Assembly: GCF_000219725.1 (NCBI RefSeq)
Contig: NC_015732.1
Span: 1,054,001 to 1,118,000, forward strand
Direction: 5' to 3'
DNA length: 64,000 bases
DNA from: Gracilinema caldarium DSM 7334
GTDB taxonomy: Bacteria; Spirochaetota; Spirochaetia; Treponematales; Breznakiellaceae
The position numbers and the translations under genes are program-made. The notes under the pieces are model-generated. The model was given only the letters and a program-made list of their open reading frames with translations, was not told the origin of the DNA and did no database searches. Shown one piece after another: positions 33,299 through 42,031 of this stretch (within the stretch, counting starts at the first letter, position 1; each line of letters starts with the position of its first letter).

Positions 33299-34786
33299 AT
33301 GTATCAGTCCTTTATCGGTCTAGAAATTCATATCCATCTTTTAACGAAAACCAAGGTTTTTTGTTCCTGTAAGGCCGCTTTTGGTTCAGAACCGAATACC
33401 AATGTATGTCCTGTTTGCCTGGGGCATCCGGGGGTTTTGCCCGCCCTAAACAGGGATGCCTTTGATAAGGGAGCCCTGGTTGCCCAGGCATTACATTGCC
33501 GTATTCCCGACCGCACCTGGTTTGAGCGGAAACAATACTTTTATCCTGATATGCCGAAGAACTATCAGATTTCCCAGTTCGCCTCGCCTCTAGGGCAGGG
33601 TGGGTATATAGATATACTCTTTAAGGGTCAGAAAAAGCGGGTCCGTATTAAGGAATGCCACCTGGAAGAGGATGCGGGCAAGATGATTCATGCAGGGAAT
33701 GTGACCTTGCTGGATTATAACCGGGCAGGAACGGCTTTGCTGGAAATTGTTACCGAGCCGGATATGGAAACCGGGGCGGAGGCTGAGGCTTTTATTCAGC
33801 AACTGAGGCGCTTGGTGCGGTACCTCGGCGTCTGTGACGGCAATATGGAGGAGGGCTCCCTCAGGTCCGACGCCAATGTGTCGGTCAATCTGAAAGGTGC
33901 TGGCCTCGGACGCAAGGTAGAAATTAAGAACCTGAACTCATCCCGCTTTGTCCGGCTAGCCCTGGATTATGAAATTGATCGGCAACGGGGAATCCTTGAA
34001 GCTGGCGGCACAGTGAAACAGGAAACTCGGCTCTGGAACGAGAACCGGGATCAGACTGAACCTATGCGAAGTAAGGAAGATTCCCATGATTACCGGTTTT
34101 TCCCCGAACCGGACCTGCCGGTCCTGGAAATAACCGATACTTACCGCCAGGAGATTAAGGCCAGGCTGATGGAACTGCCCCTGGATCGGCTTGAACGATT
34201 GGTTCATCAATATGGACTTCCCCTGGAGCAGGCGGAATATATCTGTGAAGAACGGGCTCTGGCGGATTATTTCGAGGCGGCTGTTCAGGCTATCGAAGGG
34301 CTCGAACGGGAAGAGGCGGCCCGTCGCATCGCCCTATGGCTTGCGGCGGATGTGAAACGGATTATGAATCGGGATGGAATAGCCCCCGAGTCGATGCACC
34401 GCTGGTCCTTTAGGCCCGAGCGGCTTGCCCAGATTGTGGAGCTTCTCGGTCGGGGATCCATTTCGGGGAAAATCGCCAAACAGGTGTTGGAGCTTTCCAT
34501 TGCGGAGGATCGGGATCCGCTGGCCATCGTACAGGAACGGGGCTGGCAGATAATCCAGGACCCGGAGGTGATCCACCGGTATGTGAAGGCGGTCTGCGAA
34601 AAAGAAGCGGGGAGTTTCCAGGAAGCCCTATCCGCCCTGGAACATGGAAACCAGAAACGGTATGAAACCCTCACGGTCTATCTTGTGGGGAAGGTCCTGG
34701 CAGAAAGTCAGGGCCGCTGTGATCCGATCCTTGTGAAGGAGCACTTAGAAAAAGCTATTGGAGAGGCGACATCATGCGTGTGTTAG
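33299..34786 (+). CDS. gatB: Glu/Asp-tRNA amidotransferase subunit B
   Basis: The kinase and tRNA-binding subunit that activates the side-chain carboxylate with ATP before amidation. Motifs seen: FIGLEIHIHLLTKTKVFC, the zinc-type cysteine pairs CSC...CPVCLGHPG, and YFYPDMPKNYQISQF. The C-terminal YqeY-like tail is present. ATG 33299 has GGAGG upstream; the TTG at 33287 inside gatA is rejected. Its stop lies inside the start of aspS (13-base overlap). Confidence 0.96.
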   Translation: MYQSFIGLEIHIHLLTKTKVFCSCKAAFGSEPNTNVCPVCLGHPGVLPALNRDAFDKGALVAQALHCRIPDRTWFERKQYFYPDMPKNYQISQFASPLGQGGYIDILFKGQKKRVRIKECHLEEDAGKMIHAGNVTLLDYNRAGTALLEIVTEPDMETGAEAEAFIQQLRRLVRYLGVCDGNMEEGSLRSDANVSVNLKGAGLGRKVEIKNLNSSRFVRLALDYEIDRQRGILEAGGTVKQETRLWNENRDQTEPMRSKEDSHDYRFFPEPDLPVLEITDTYRQEIKARLMELPLDRLERLVHQYGLPLEQAEYICEERALADYFEAAVQAIEGLEREEAARRIALWLAADVKRIMNRDGIAPESMHRWSFRPERLAQIVELLGRGSISGKIAKQVLELSIAEDRDPLAIVQERGWQIIQDPEVIHRYVKAVCEKEAGSFQEALSALEHGNQKRYETLTVYLVGKVLAESQGRCDPILVKEHLEKAIGEATSCVC

Positions 34787-36150
34787 CAAAAGCTGTTACT
34801 GACATTGCCCGAAAGGATGTTGCCCGGACCGACTCTGTCCAGAAGGCGGCTTCGAGGCTTGAACCGGGACAGGCGGTAGAACTTTCCGGATGGGTACACC
34901 GGATCCGCGAATTGGGGGGCGTAAGCTTTATTATGCTCCGGGACCGGTCGGGACTCGTACAGCTCGTGCTGGAAGAAAAAACTGACCTGACTCTGGAATC
35001 GGTGATCACCGTCCAGGGCCTTGCGGCGCTGAATGATAAGGCCCCCGGCGGGGCAGAGGTCCGCGTTCAAAACCTGAGGGTCCTCTCCCGGGCAGAGCCT
35101 GATCTGCCCTTCCCGGTAAACGGGGATGTGACGAAAATCGGCCTCGATGTAATCCTGGATAACCGGCCCCTGTCCCTCAGAAACCCCCGGATCCGCAGTA
35201 TTTTTCGGGTCCAGTCCACGATTATCGAAGCCTTTGCGGAATACCTGCGAAAAGAGAATTTTACGGAAATTAAAACCAGCAAGCTCATCGGAAGCGGTAC
35301 CGAGGGGGGCACGGGACTTTTTGAGGTAGACTATTTTGATAAAAAGGTCTATCTCGCCCAGTCACCCCAGTTTTATAAACAGACCATGATTGCTTCCGGT
35401 CTTGAACGGGTCTTTGAAATCGCGCCGGCATACCGGGCCGAAAAACACGATACCCCCCGGCACCTGAACGAGTATGTTTCTCTGGATGTGGAAATGGCCT
35501 TTATTTCAAGCGAAGCGGACCTTATCGAACTGGAAAAGCATCTATTAGCCCATATTTTCGAAGCCCTGGCTCGAACAAATGCAGAGGATCTGGCGCTGTG
35601 GAATGCAACGGTCCCCGATCCGGACTCGGTATTCAAAGCCCCGACCATAGCTCACGATGAAGGGCTGGAACTGGCCCGGTCAGAAGCAAGCCGCGGGGGG
35701 AGCACTGCCGGTGTATCATCAAAGAGCGGGGGAGGTCAGAGCTTTTTTGAGATAAGCCCTGAAGTGGAGCGGCTGCTTTGCGCCTGGGCTGGCCGGGAAA
35801 AGGGGATAGAGCTTGTGTTTGTGAACCAGTTTCCCCGGCGGCATCGGCCTTTTTATACCTATCCTTCCTCCGCAACCCATACCATGAGCTTCGATGCCCT
35901 CTTCCGGGGTCTGGAAATTACCACCGGCGGCAGGCGTCAGGAACAGTACCAGGCCTTACTCGACGTTCTGCCCCGTTTTGGACTGAAGGCAGAAGATCTG
36001 AAGGATTATCTCATGGTCTTTAAATATGGATGCCCGCCCCATGGGGGCTTTGCTATCGGCTGTGAACGGCTTACCCAGAAGGTGCTGGGCCTTACCAACG
36101 TAAAAGAAGCGAGCCTATTCCCTCGGGACCGCCGCCGTGTGTCACCCTGA
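34774..36150 (+). CDS. aspS: Aspartyl-tRNA synthetase, archaeal/eukaryotic type, probably non-discriminating
   Basis: A 458-residue class IIb synthetase without the GAD insertion of bacterial AspRS (~590 residues), so it is the archaeal type. The anticodon-binding OB fold includes GWVHRIRELGG; motif 2 is FEIAPAYRAEKHDTPRHLNEY and motif 3 GFAIGCERLTQKVLG. His42 in GWVHR and Pro in DKAPGGAE sit where discriminating enzymes have Trp and Lys, so it should charge both tRNA-Asp and tRNA-Asn. With GatCAB this gives Asn-tRNA. A Ser/Gly-rich insertion lies at ~305-327. Coupled to gatB by a 13-base overlap. Confidence 0.93.
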   Translation: MRVLAKAVTDIARKDVARTDSVQKAASRLEPGQAVELSGWVHRIRELGGVSFIMLRDRSGLVQLVLEEKTDLTLESVITVQGLAALNDKAPGGAEVRVQNLRVLSRAEPDLPFPVNGDVTKIGLDVILDNRPLSLRNPRIRSIFRVQSTIIEAFAEYLRKENFTEIKTSKLIGSGTEGGTGLFEVDYFDKKVYLAQSPQFYKQTMIASGLERVFEIAPAYRAEKHDTPRHLNEYVSLDVEMAFISSEADLIELEKHLLAHIFEALARTNAEDLALWNATVPDPDSVFKAPTIAHDEGLELARSEASRGGSTAGVSSKSGGGQSFFEISPEVERLLCAWAGREKGIELVFVNQFPRRHRPFYTYPSSATHTMSFDALFRGLEITTGGRRQEQYQALLDVLPRFGLKAEDLKDYLMVFKYGCPPHGGFAIGCERLTQKVLGLTNVKEASLFPRDRRRVSP

Positions 36151-36207
36151 GAAAGACTGCTACCGACTCGCCCTATAGGATGACAGTCCCCCCCCCAGGC
36201 ATCCGCT

Positions 36208-36552
36208 TCAGTAGGAGTCCCCTTCGGGCGGTACGAGACAGATGAACTTGAGGGGGGCAGTCCCGGTATTGGCAAAGTTATGGGATTTGCCCCCCTCTAT
36301 ATAGGCCACTGAACCCGCCCGTACCGGGTAGTCCTTTCCATCAATATGTACGATTCCTTCCCCTGAAAGCACATAGTTTGCATGCCACCAGGGGTGCTGA
36401 TGATAGGGGGTGTGCCCGCCCGGGGCTACGGTAAAGACTCTGAGGTAGCCCTCATAACCATCCCGGGGCCCGATGAGTATTTGTTTCATGACCCCTTCTA
36501 TTTCCTTGCCCTGCATGGGAAGGGGAGTGATTTCACTTTCGTGACGCACCAT
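36208..36552 (-). CDS. Cupin-domain protein
   Basis: A ~114-residue single-domain cupin. Metal-binding motifs are HTPYHQHPWWHANYVLSGEG and HNFANTG with the usual spacing. AGGAGG lies 7-12 bases before ATG 36552; the longer frame to 36588 is rejected. Small cupins of this kind bind sugars or act as isomerases, but the substrate is not readable. It is convergent with aspS and divergent from hexokinase. Confidence 0.85.
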   Translation of the reverse strand: MVRHESEITPLPMQGKEIEGVMKQILIGPRDGYEGYLRVFTVAPGGHTPYHQHPWWHANYVLSGEGIVHIDGKDYPVRAGSVAYIEGGKSHNFANTGTAPLKFICLVPPEGDSY

Positions 36553-36568
36553 GAGAAACCTCCTAATG

Positions 36569-36601
36569 GGCACCTCTAAAAACTGCATGTTTAAAGGCGC
36601 C
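36569..36601. repeat. Palindromic intergenic element, copy B
   Basis: GGCACCTCTAAAAACTGCA followed by TGTTTAAAGGCGCC forms an imperfect hairpin centred on CTGCA. It matches copies A, C and D. Confidence 0.5.
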
Positions 36602-36687
36602 TATTATGTTTTAAAAGCCTTCATATTGTATCAGTTCCAGGGTGCTTTTGGGAGTCCCCGACTAATTCACATTCCGCTATCGCCCTA

Positions 36688-36714
36688 TTGCTACAGAACC
36701 GGTTCTGGTATAAA
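36688..36714 (+). promoter_or_regulatory. Hexokinase promoter with perfect palindrome in spacer
   Basis: TTGCTA (36688-36693) and TGGTATAAA (extended -10, TATAAA 36709-36714) flank the perfect 14-bp palindrome CAGAACCGGTTCTG (36694-36707). A repressor bound there would exclude RNA polymerase. The binding protein is unknown. Confidence 0.55.
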
Positions 36715-36724
36715 AAGAGATACC

Positions 36725-36764
36725 GAGCTGTAGGATTTGGGGTACCCAGACGCCCCAAAAGCTC
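36725..36764 (+). promoter_or_regulatory. Structured 5' leader of hexokinase mRNA
   Basis: TTTGGGG (36736-36742) pairs with CCCCAAA (36753-36759), and GAGCT with AGCTC outside it. It is followed by TGATTTTTACC. This could be a transcript-stabilising hairpin or a weak attenuator. Confidence 0.35.
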
Positions 36765-36804
36765 CTGATTTTTACCAATTACGTACGAGTTTTTGGAGGT
36801 CCCT

Positions 36805-38163
36805 ATGCATTCATCCTTTGATCCCAGACTGCTGGCTGATTTTGCCCGTTATTATGGTTTCCATTATGGGGTTTGTGACCCGGTTGCCCTCGTAAAGGAC
36901 CTGGTTATAGAAATGGAGCGGGGTCTTCGGGGAGATCCATCTACCCTGCCGATGCTGCCCTCCTATTTGTACCCTGTCTCTGCGGTTCCCCCGGGCAAAG
37001 CTGTGATTGCCCTGGATGCGGGCGGTACCAACCTGAGGGCTGCCCTGGTCCGCTTTGATGAAAAGGGTAAGGCCATAGCTGAGCATACCCAGAAAACTCA
37101 CATGCCCGGAACCAAGGGCCAGCTGAAAGCCCAGCAATTCTTTGATGAGATCGCCGAGGTAACTACGCCGCTTCTGAAGGAAAACCCCCATGTGGAGGGT
37201 ATCGGGTTCTGTTTCTCCTATCCTATGGAAATGACCAAGGATGCGGATGGCATTCTTTTAGGTTTCAGCAAGGAAGTAGATGCCCCTGAAGTCATCGGTA
37301 AGGCTATCGGTGCGGGACTCCGGGAAGCCCTTGCTCGCAAGGGTGTTAAAGCCCCAGACCGGATTGTCCTTTTGAACGATACAGTGGCGACCCTCCTTTC
37401 GGGTCTTGCGGAGATTCCCGCCGATGGGGGCCATCGTAAGGGCCCGGATATCTATGGAGTCGAGGGCGGACCGGTGATCGGTTTTATCCTCGGTACGGGA
37501 ATGAATGTGGCCTATCCTGAAACACGGATCCCCAAAATCGGCTTTGATGCGCCCAAATCTCCCCAGATTGTGGTCTGCGAAACCGGCAGCTTCCATCCCC
37601 GTTATCTGGGGCGGCTTGATGAAGAGTTCGATGCAACCTTGAAAAATCCGGGAAAATACACCTTTGAAAAAACCATGGCCGGAGCGTACCTGGGACCCCT
37701 GACCCTCTATATGCTTAAGAAAGCGGTACAGGACGGCGTGCTGGTGTTCCGCAAATCCGGTGAGCTTCTTGCTATGCAGAACCTGCAGACCAAGGACCTG
37801 AACGCCTTTATGCACAACCCCCTCGCAGGGGAAGGCCCCATCGGCTCCCTCTTTGATCGGGATGAGCGGGATGCCCTGGCAACCCTGGTCTTCCTGACCT
37901 CAATCATCACTGAGCGGGCCGCCCTTTTTGCTGCAGCAGCGGTGGCAGCGGCGGTAGAAAAAACCGGTGCTGGCTATGATCCCTTTGTGCCCGTCCGGGT
38001 AGCAGTCGAAGGCACCACCTATATGGTCTACAAGGGCATGCGGCCCGCCCTGGAATCCTACCTGCATACCATACTCTCCGCCAAAGCTCCCCGTTCCATC
38101 GTGGTATCCCCTGTGGAACAGGCCTCCCTCTTTGGTGCGGCGGTAGCTGCTCTCTCGAAATAA
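36805..38163 (+). CDS. Hexokinase (eukaryotic-type family)
   Basis: Phosphorylates glucose and related hexoses with ATP. The phosphate-1 loop is ALDAGGTNLRAALVRF; GFCFSYPME, VLLNDTVATLLSG (with catalytic Asp), FILGTGMNVAY and the C-terminal AVEGTTYMVY / SLFGAAVAAL match the hexokinase (not ROK glucokinase) family, known in treponemes. ~452 residues. GGAGG before ATG 36805; the TTG at 36793 is rejected. Transcribed alone from a palindrome-containing promoter to a strong terminator. Confidence 0.95.
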   Translation: MHSSFDPRLLADFARYYGFHYGVCDPVALVKDLVIEMERGLRGDPSTLPMLPSYLYPVSAVPPGKAVIALDAGGTNLRAALVRFDEKGKAIAEHTQKTHMPGTKGQLKAQQFFDEIAEVTTPLLKENPHVEGIGFCFSYPMEMTKDADGILLGFSKEVDAPEVIGKAIGAGLREALARKGVKAPDRIVLLNDTVATLLSGLAEIPADGGHRKGPDIYGVEGGPVIGFILGTGMNVAYPETRIPKIGFDAPKSPQIVVCETGSFHPRYLGRLDEEFDATLKNPGKYTFEKTMAGAYLGPLTLYMLKKAVQDGVLVFRKSGELLAMQNLQTKDLNAFMHNPLAGEGPIGSLFDRDERDALATLVFLTSIITERAALFAAAAVAAAVEKTGAGYDPFVPVRVAVEGTTYMVYKGMRPALESYLHTILSAKAPRSIVVSPVEQASLFGAAVAALSK

Positions 38164-38190
38164 GGGCAACTTACAATTTCATATTGATGC

Positions 38191-38227
38191 AAGGAGCCCC
38201 GCTTCTGGGGCTCCTTCTTTATTTTTT
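38191..38227 (+). terminator. Rho-independent terminator of the hexokinase gene
   Basis: AAGGAGCCCC (38191-38200) pairs with GGGGCTCCTT (38207-38216), then CTTTATTTTTT. Confidence 0.93.
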
Positions 38228-38257
38228 ATATAAATTAAGGTATATATTTTTATTACT

Positions 38258-38680
38258 ATGAACGAGCGAACCCTCATTGAATGGAATGAACGGTATTCAG
38301 TAGGTATTCCCCTCATTGATGATCAGCATCAGCGCCTTGTCCAGATGGCGAATGAGCTCTATGAAGGATGCACCCAGGGCGAAGAAGCTGCCCGAGCTTA
38401 TTTTGGCAGTGTGATAAAAAAAGCTGTAGCTTATGTGAAGGATCATTTTGCTACCGAGGAACGGATGCTGCAAGAAGCGGGGTATCCCGATTACCAGAAT
38501 CATAAAAAGCAGCACGAAGCGTTTATTCGAACCATTCTAGAAGAAGTGAAGGCCTTTCAAGAGGGGAGGAAGTTTGTTCCTAACCATTTTGCCCGCTACC
38601 TGCGAGATTGGACTTTGGAACATATAGCCGTATCCGACCAGTCCTATAAGGAATTTATGTCTGGTAATAAGAGATGGTAA
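38258..38680 (+). CDS. Bacteriohemerythrin
   Basis: A 140-residue single hemerythrin domain that binds O2 (or NO) at a di-iron site. Ligands visible: His in DDQHQRLV, His and Glu in HFATEERM, His pair in HKKQHEAF, His and Asp near the C-terminus (HIAVSDQSY). The opening WNERYSVGIPLIDDQH is typical. In anaerobic spirochetes this may serve oxygen scavenging or delivery. A TATATT -10-like box ends nine bases before the ATG and no ribosome binding site is seen. Confidence 0.95.
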   Translation: MNERTLIEWNERYSVGIPLIDDQHQRLVQMANELYEGCTQGEEAARAYFGSVIKKAVAYVKDHFATEERMLQEAGYPDYQNHKKQHEAFIRTILEEVKAFQEGRKFVPNHFARYLRDWTLEHIAVSDQSYKEFMSGNKRW

Positions 38681-38772
38681 TCATCCAGGCCTTTTAGTTA
38701 CGTTATGAAACCGATCGTGGCTGCAAGACCACCAAGGGTATAATGAGCCCTAGAGACTTGCCCCAAAAAAGG

Positions 38773-38804
38773 AAAAAATCGCGGTTGTCCGCGATTTTTT
38801 TTAA
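38773..38804 (+). terminator. Rho-independent terminator
   Basis: AAAAAATCGCGG pairs with CCGCGATTTTTT across TTGT, with T's following; the A-run on the other side makes it work in both directions. It serves the hemerythrin gene and possibly the M15 peptidase gene. A further short repeat, TCGGACAAGTCCGA, follows at 38809. Confidence 0.9.
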
Positions 38805-38871
38805 TTATTCGGACAAGTCCGACAAACTGCTAGGCTATATTAAGGGCTATGAAAAAGCGAATAGCCTCATA

Positions 38872-39819
38872 TTACTCTCCCCCAATGCCATATTTTTGCA
38901 GGGTGCTGAAAATCATATAGAGTTTGCTGATCTCGTGCAATTCAGGGCGGTATTCAAAGTGCATCTGGTCATAGAGGTCCCATTTGCCGCCCCAGACAAA
39001 GCCTTCTGCCTCAAAGGCTTTAATAACCGCTTCCGGCGGAGCCCAGCGGTTGCTCTGGCTGACCAGCATCCATTGGGGGTTCCGTTCCGCTTCCCACTGC
39101 CAGTAAATTGCCTTTGAGCCGAGCCGCTTTGGCTGTATGTCGATAGCAAGGCCGAAGCTGTGCATGCTGATGCGGCTGGTCCCCCGGATTTCCCGCCAGT
39201 TGTAGCCCCCTATTGATCCCAGATTGGTAAGAAACTGAGCCACATCACTGTCGGTTTTTGCAAAACCGCGGATCCGTTCATCAATCCGCAGGACCTGCTC
39301 TTGAATCATGGCATGGACGGAAATTGTTTTGCCTAAAAAACGGACCTTCACCAGATTGCGTTCCACGTCGCCCCGTTTTGCTCCCCCATACAGGGCTGAA
39401 CGGAAACCGTTGTGGTGATCCGGGCCGTTCATCTGGTGTTCTGCAGAGCCGATACGTTCCAATTCGGCAATCCGCTCCGCAGTGTAATTTTGGGGGGCCG
39501 GAGCATCATCCGGATACAGGTAAAACACATAGGGCTTATATTCCTGCCACCGTTCCCTGTGGCTTTCCGGAAGGAGCCGCCCTTGGGCCCAATAAAACAG
39601 TTCTCCCTGTATTTGGATGACCCAGTCATTGTTCTGCCAGGCGACTGACTCTATACGGTCCGGATAGGCCCGCCGGTAGGCTTCCAGAACCTGCCGGGCA
39701 TGGATTGATGGGCGAATCTGAGGGGCCGGGGACAGCGGATAAAGGGATATACTTATGAGGAGAATGCTGCAACCTGCAAGGAATCGTTTTGTTCCGGTAG
39801 TATATGACCGCTGTTCCAT
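38872..39819 (-). CDS. M15-family D,D-carboxypeptidase-like exported protein
   Basis: About 315 residues. A hydrophobic N-terminal segment (FLAGCSILLISISLYPL) is a signal or membrane anchor. The C-terminal half has the zinc motifs of the M15 VanY/DacY group: SMHSFGLAIDI (H and D ligands) and LYDQMHFEYR (third ligand). It would trim peptidoglycan stem peptides. The start is uncertain: ATG 39819 is chosen, but ATG 39834 and TTG 39858 are in frame. A TTGCAA-17-TATGGT promoter lies within the longer version. It follows the PAS/hemerythrin gene closely. Confidence 0.82.
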   Translation of the reverse strand: MEQRSYTTGTKRFLAGCSILLISISLYPLSPAPQIRPSIHARQVLEAYRRAYPDRIESVAWQNNDWVIQIQGELFYWAQGRLLPESHRERWQEYKPYVFYLYPDDAPAPQNYTAERIAELERIGSAEHQMNGPDHHNGFRSALYGGAKRGDVERNLVKVRFLGKTISVHAMIQEQVLRIDERIRGFAKTDSDVAQFLTNLGSIGGYNWREIRGTSRISMHSFGLAIDIQPKRLGSKAIYWQWEAERNPQWMLVSQSNRWAPPEAVIKAFEAEGFVWGGKWDLYDQMHFEYRPELHEISKLYMIFSTLQKYGIGGE

Positions 39820-39867
39820 GGGTACAGCAACCATACACAACCGGCCAATTCTTTGCAAGGTTGTTCT

Positions 39868-41190
39868 TTAATCCCAATCGAGGAGGCGTCGCTGGCCCTG
39901 CAGGGCACGAATGGCGGTAACATCCTGGCTTACTTCCAGGGTGCCCCGGTAATTACCCTGATCATCATAGACGGGAAAATAGCGGATATGAACAAATTTT
40001 CCTCCCAATTCCAGCCAGAATTCGGCAACCTTCTTTTCTTTGTTCCGGAATGCCTGGACGATACGCTGTACAATATGGACGCTTTTTGGGGGGTGGCAGT
40101 TTGCCACATTTCTGCCGATGACACCGGGACTTCGGGGAAAGATCCGCTCTGGGTTGTCCGAATAGTACAGGACCCGGTCATGTTCATCCACAAAGGATAT
40201 ATCGATAGGCAGATTTTTTAACATAAGGTCGATTTGTTCGTTGGTCATCCAGCCTTCGCCGAGTTTTACCACCCCCGGTACCTGATCGGGGGCTGGGACT
40301 GCTGTTTCAGCAGTCCTTCCGGTGGGCGAAGCGACCATTGCTTCAACAGCGCGTGCCGGGGCGGCGTTTTCTGTTCCGCCAGCGGGAGCCGCTGCTGCCG
40401 ACTGCTGGTTCATCAATCTGGCTTCTATAATATCCGGATCCCAGAGACTGCCCGGACGTACCCATGCGTAGCCAATGGCATCCTCGCCGCGGCGGATCGT
40501 AACCCAGGTTTTTTCATCCAGTTTGCGCAGGGCTGTGGGGAAGAGAATATGTTCTTCCATAAAGAACATTTTCTGAGCCTTTCCTGCAAGAAGCCGGGCT
40601 TTCCGGACAGCGGTGCCATAATCCTGGTTTTGTATGGCCCCGTCGATGTCCCGGAACAGGGCGCGGATTTCGTCGTGTTTGCCCCACATAACCTTAGAGG
40701 GTGCATCAAACCCAGCCTGCTCGAGGTAGGGAAAGAGCTGGTTTTCCTTGCGGGTGTAATGGATGACAATCTTTTTAAAATCTTCCACCCCGCGGGTCAA
40801 GGCGTCGATGGCCGCTTTGCTCCGTCCCCAGGGAAAGAAGAGCCTGCGGTATGCGGCTTTGAGCCGTTTCAGTGAAGCCCGACCCGCATCGTTTTCTGCC
40901 ATATAGGTATGGATGGGGTGCCCTGCCAGTTTTTCCGGTTTTCCCTGGCTTTCCAGGGTGTTTTCAAAGACCGTGACATGGACCTCACAGAGCCGCTGAA
41001 TTTCCTCCGCCGGCATGCCAGCCTGCATGAGGGCCTGTTCCATGGCAGCAATCTCTTCGGCGCTGACATTCTTAATGAGGGTATCGAAATCTTTCTTGAC
41101 CCGGCTCACCGGTTCTCCATCATGGAGCCGCTTAATAATTTTCTTCAGTTCTTCCTTTTTATACGCATCATTCTGAATGAGTTCGCTCAT
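39868..41190 (-). CDS. DUF438-hemerythrin-PAS protein
   Basis: About 440 residues. DUF438 at ~10-70 (LKKIIKRLHDGEPVSRVKKDF), a hemerythrin-like domain at ~90-230 (HYTRKENQLFPYLE, GKHDEIRALF, FMEEHILFPTAL), an Ala/Pro/Thr-rich linker, then a PAS domain at ~310-430 (DISFVDEHDRVLYYSDNPERIFPRSPGVIGR). This arrangement is known from anaerobes and is thought to sense or handle O2 or NO, but the role is unproven. Start ATG 41190 has AGGAGG seven bases before it; the ATG at 41196 is too close. It overlaps the ferredoxin gene by 4 bases. Confidence 0.9.
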   Translation of the reverse strand: MSELIQNDAYKKEELKKIIKRLHDGEPVSRVKKDFDTLIKNVSAEEIAAMEQALMQAGMPAEEIQRLCEVHVTVFENTLESQGKPEKLAGHPIHTYMAENDAGRASLKRLKAAYRRLFFPWGRSKAAIDALTRGVEDFKKIVIHYTRKENQLFPYLEQAGFDAPSKVMWGKHDEIRALFRDIDGAIQNQDYGTAVRKARLLAGKAQKMFFMEEHILFPTALRKLDEKTWVTIRRGEDAIGYAWVRPGSLWDPDIIEARLMNQQSAAAAPAGGTENAAPARAVEAMVASPTGRTAETAVPAPDQVPGVVKLGEGWMTNEQIDLMLKNLPIDISFVDEHDRVLYYSDNPERIFPRSPGVIGRNVANCHPPKSVHIVQRIVQAFRNKEKKVAEFWLELGGKFVHIRYFPVYDDQGNYRGTLEVSQDVTAIRALQGQRRLLDWD

Positions 41191-41978
41191 AGCCATTCCT
41201 CCTGTAAGATGGTCCCTTCCGCATCTACGGTAACCGCTTTAATGGGTACGTTCCGCTTCGCCTGACTGCGGGCCTGCTGAGCTATTGCCACAAGGCCCCC
41301 GCAGCAGGGCACATGCATCCTGAGGACCGTAATCGTATCCACCTTAGCTTCATCAATTAAAAGAATAAGCTTTTCTATGTATCGTTCAATCCCGTCGTCT
41401 AATTTGGGGCATCCTATTACCAGGGATTTACCTGCGAGCCACTGACTGTGAAAATTCCCCACCGAAAAGGCGGTGCAGTCTGCCGCAAGGAGGAGGTTTG
41501 ACCGGGTAAAGTGGGGGGAGCGGGGGTTGATCAGATGGAGCTGGATGGGCCAGTGGGTGAGGGCGCTGGGCTGTTCTGTTCGGTTCTCAGGTTGATGAAC
41601 CTCCGCCATGAGGTCGACGAAGCCCTGCGGAATCGGAACGCCCTCATCGGCCAGTACATCCAGGGCGGTTCTGAGGTAGGCTGATTCGCCATGATGGTAC
41701 AGGTGTTCCAGGTGAGCCTGAATGGTATTTGCACCCTTGGGGATGATGTTGTTTCTCATGACGAGCTCTTCGTTGTAGGGTTCGGCTTCCCGCTGTTCTA
41801 TGCTGATGGCACCCCGGGGACAGGTGCCGATGCAAGCCCCGAGGCCGTCGCAGAGGAGGTCCCCCACGAGGCGGGCTTTGCCGTCGATGAGCTGGAGGGC
41901 TCTCTCGGGACAGCCGCTGGTACAGGCTCCGCAGCCGTCGCAGAGAGATTCATCTATTGTAATGATGTTCCGTTTCAT
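41187..41978 (-). CDS. Ferredoxin-domain protein, partner of the DUF438 protein
   Basis: A 263-residue cytoplasmic iron-sulfur protein. The first cluster motif is complete, CDGCGACTSGCPERAL. The second, CDGLGACIGTCPRGAI, has Leu in place of one Cys, as is common in this family. The C-terminal ~150 residues contain LLAADCTAFSVGNFH and a CCGGL motif that could bind another cluster. GAGGAG precedes the ATG. It is coupled to the hemerythrin gene by an ATGA overlap. Upstream lies a CRP/FNR-like site at about -40, so anaerobic or nitrosative control is possible (inference). Confidence 0.88.
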   Translation of the reverse strand: MKRNIITIDESLCDGCGACTSGCPERALQLIDGKARLVGDLLCDGLGACIGTCPRGAISIEQREAEPYNEELVMRNNIIPKGANTIQAHLEHLYHHGESAYLRTALDVLADEGVPIPQGFVDLMAEVHQPENRTEQPSALTHWPIQLHLINPRSPHFTRSNLLLAADCTAFSVGNFHSQWLAGKSLVIGCPKLDDGIERYIEKLILLIDEAKVDTITVLRMHVPCCGGLVAIAQQARSQAKRNVPIKAVTVDAEGTILQEEWL

Positions 41979-42031
41979 ACAAACTCCTCACCATAAAGAT
42001 AGTAGTATATGGGCACTTCCATTGGTATGTC

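Noticed and set aside
38785-38822. Possible further TGTCCG-N4-CGGACA activator site
   Set aside because: The halves are 18 bases apart and belong to a terminator stem and a different short repeat; spacing does not fit.
38743-39117. 124-codon plus-strand frame
   Set aside because: It covers a terminator and is antisense to the M15 peptidase motifs.
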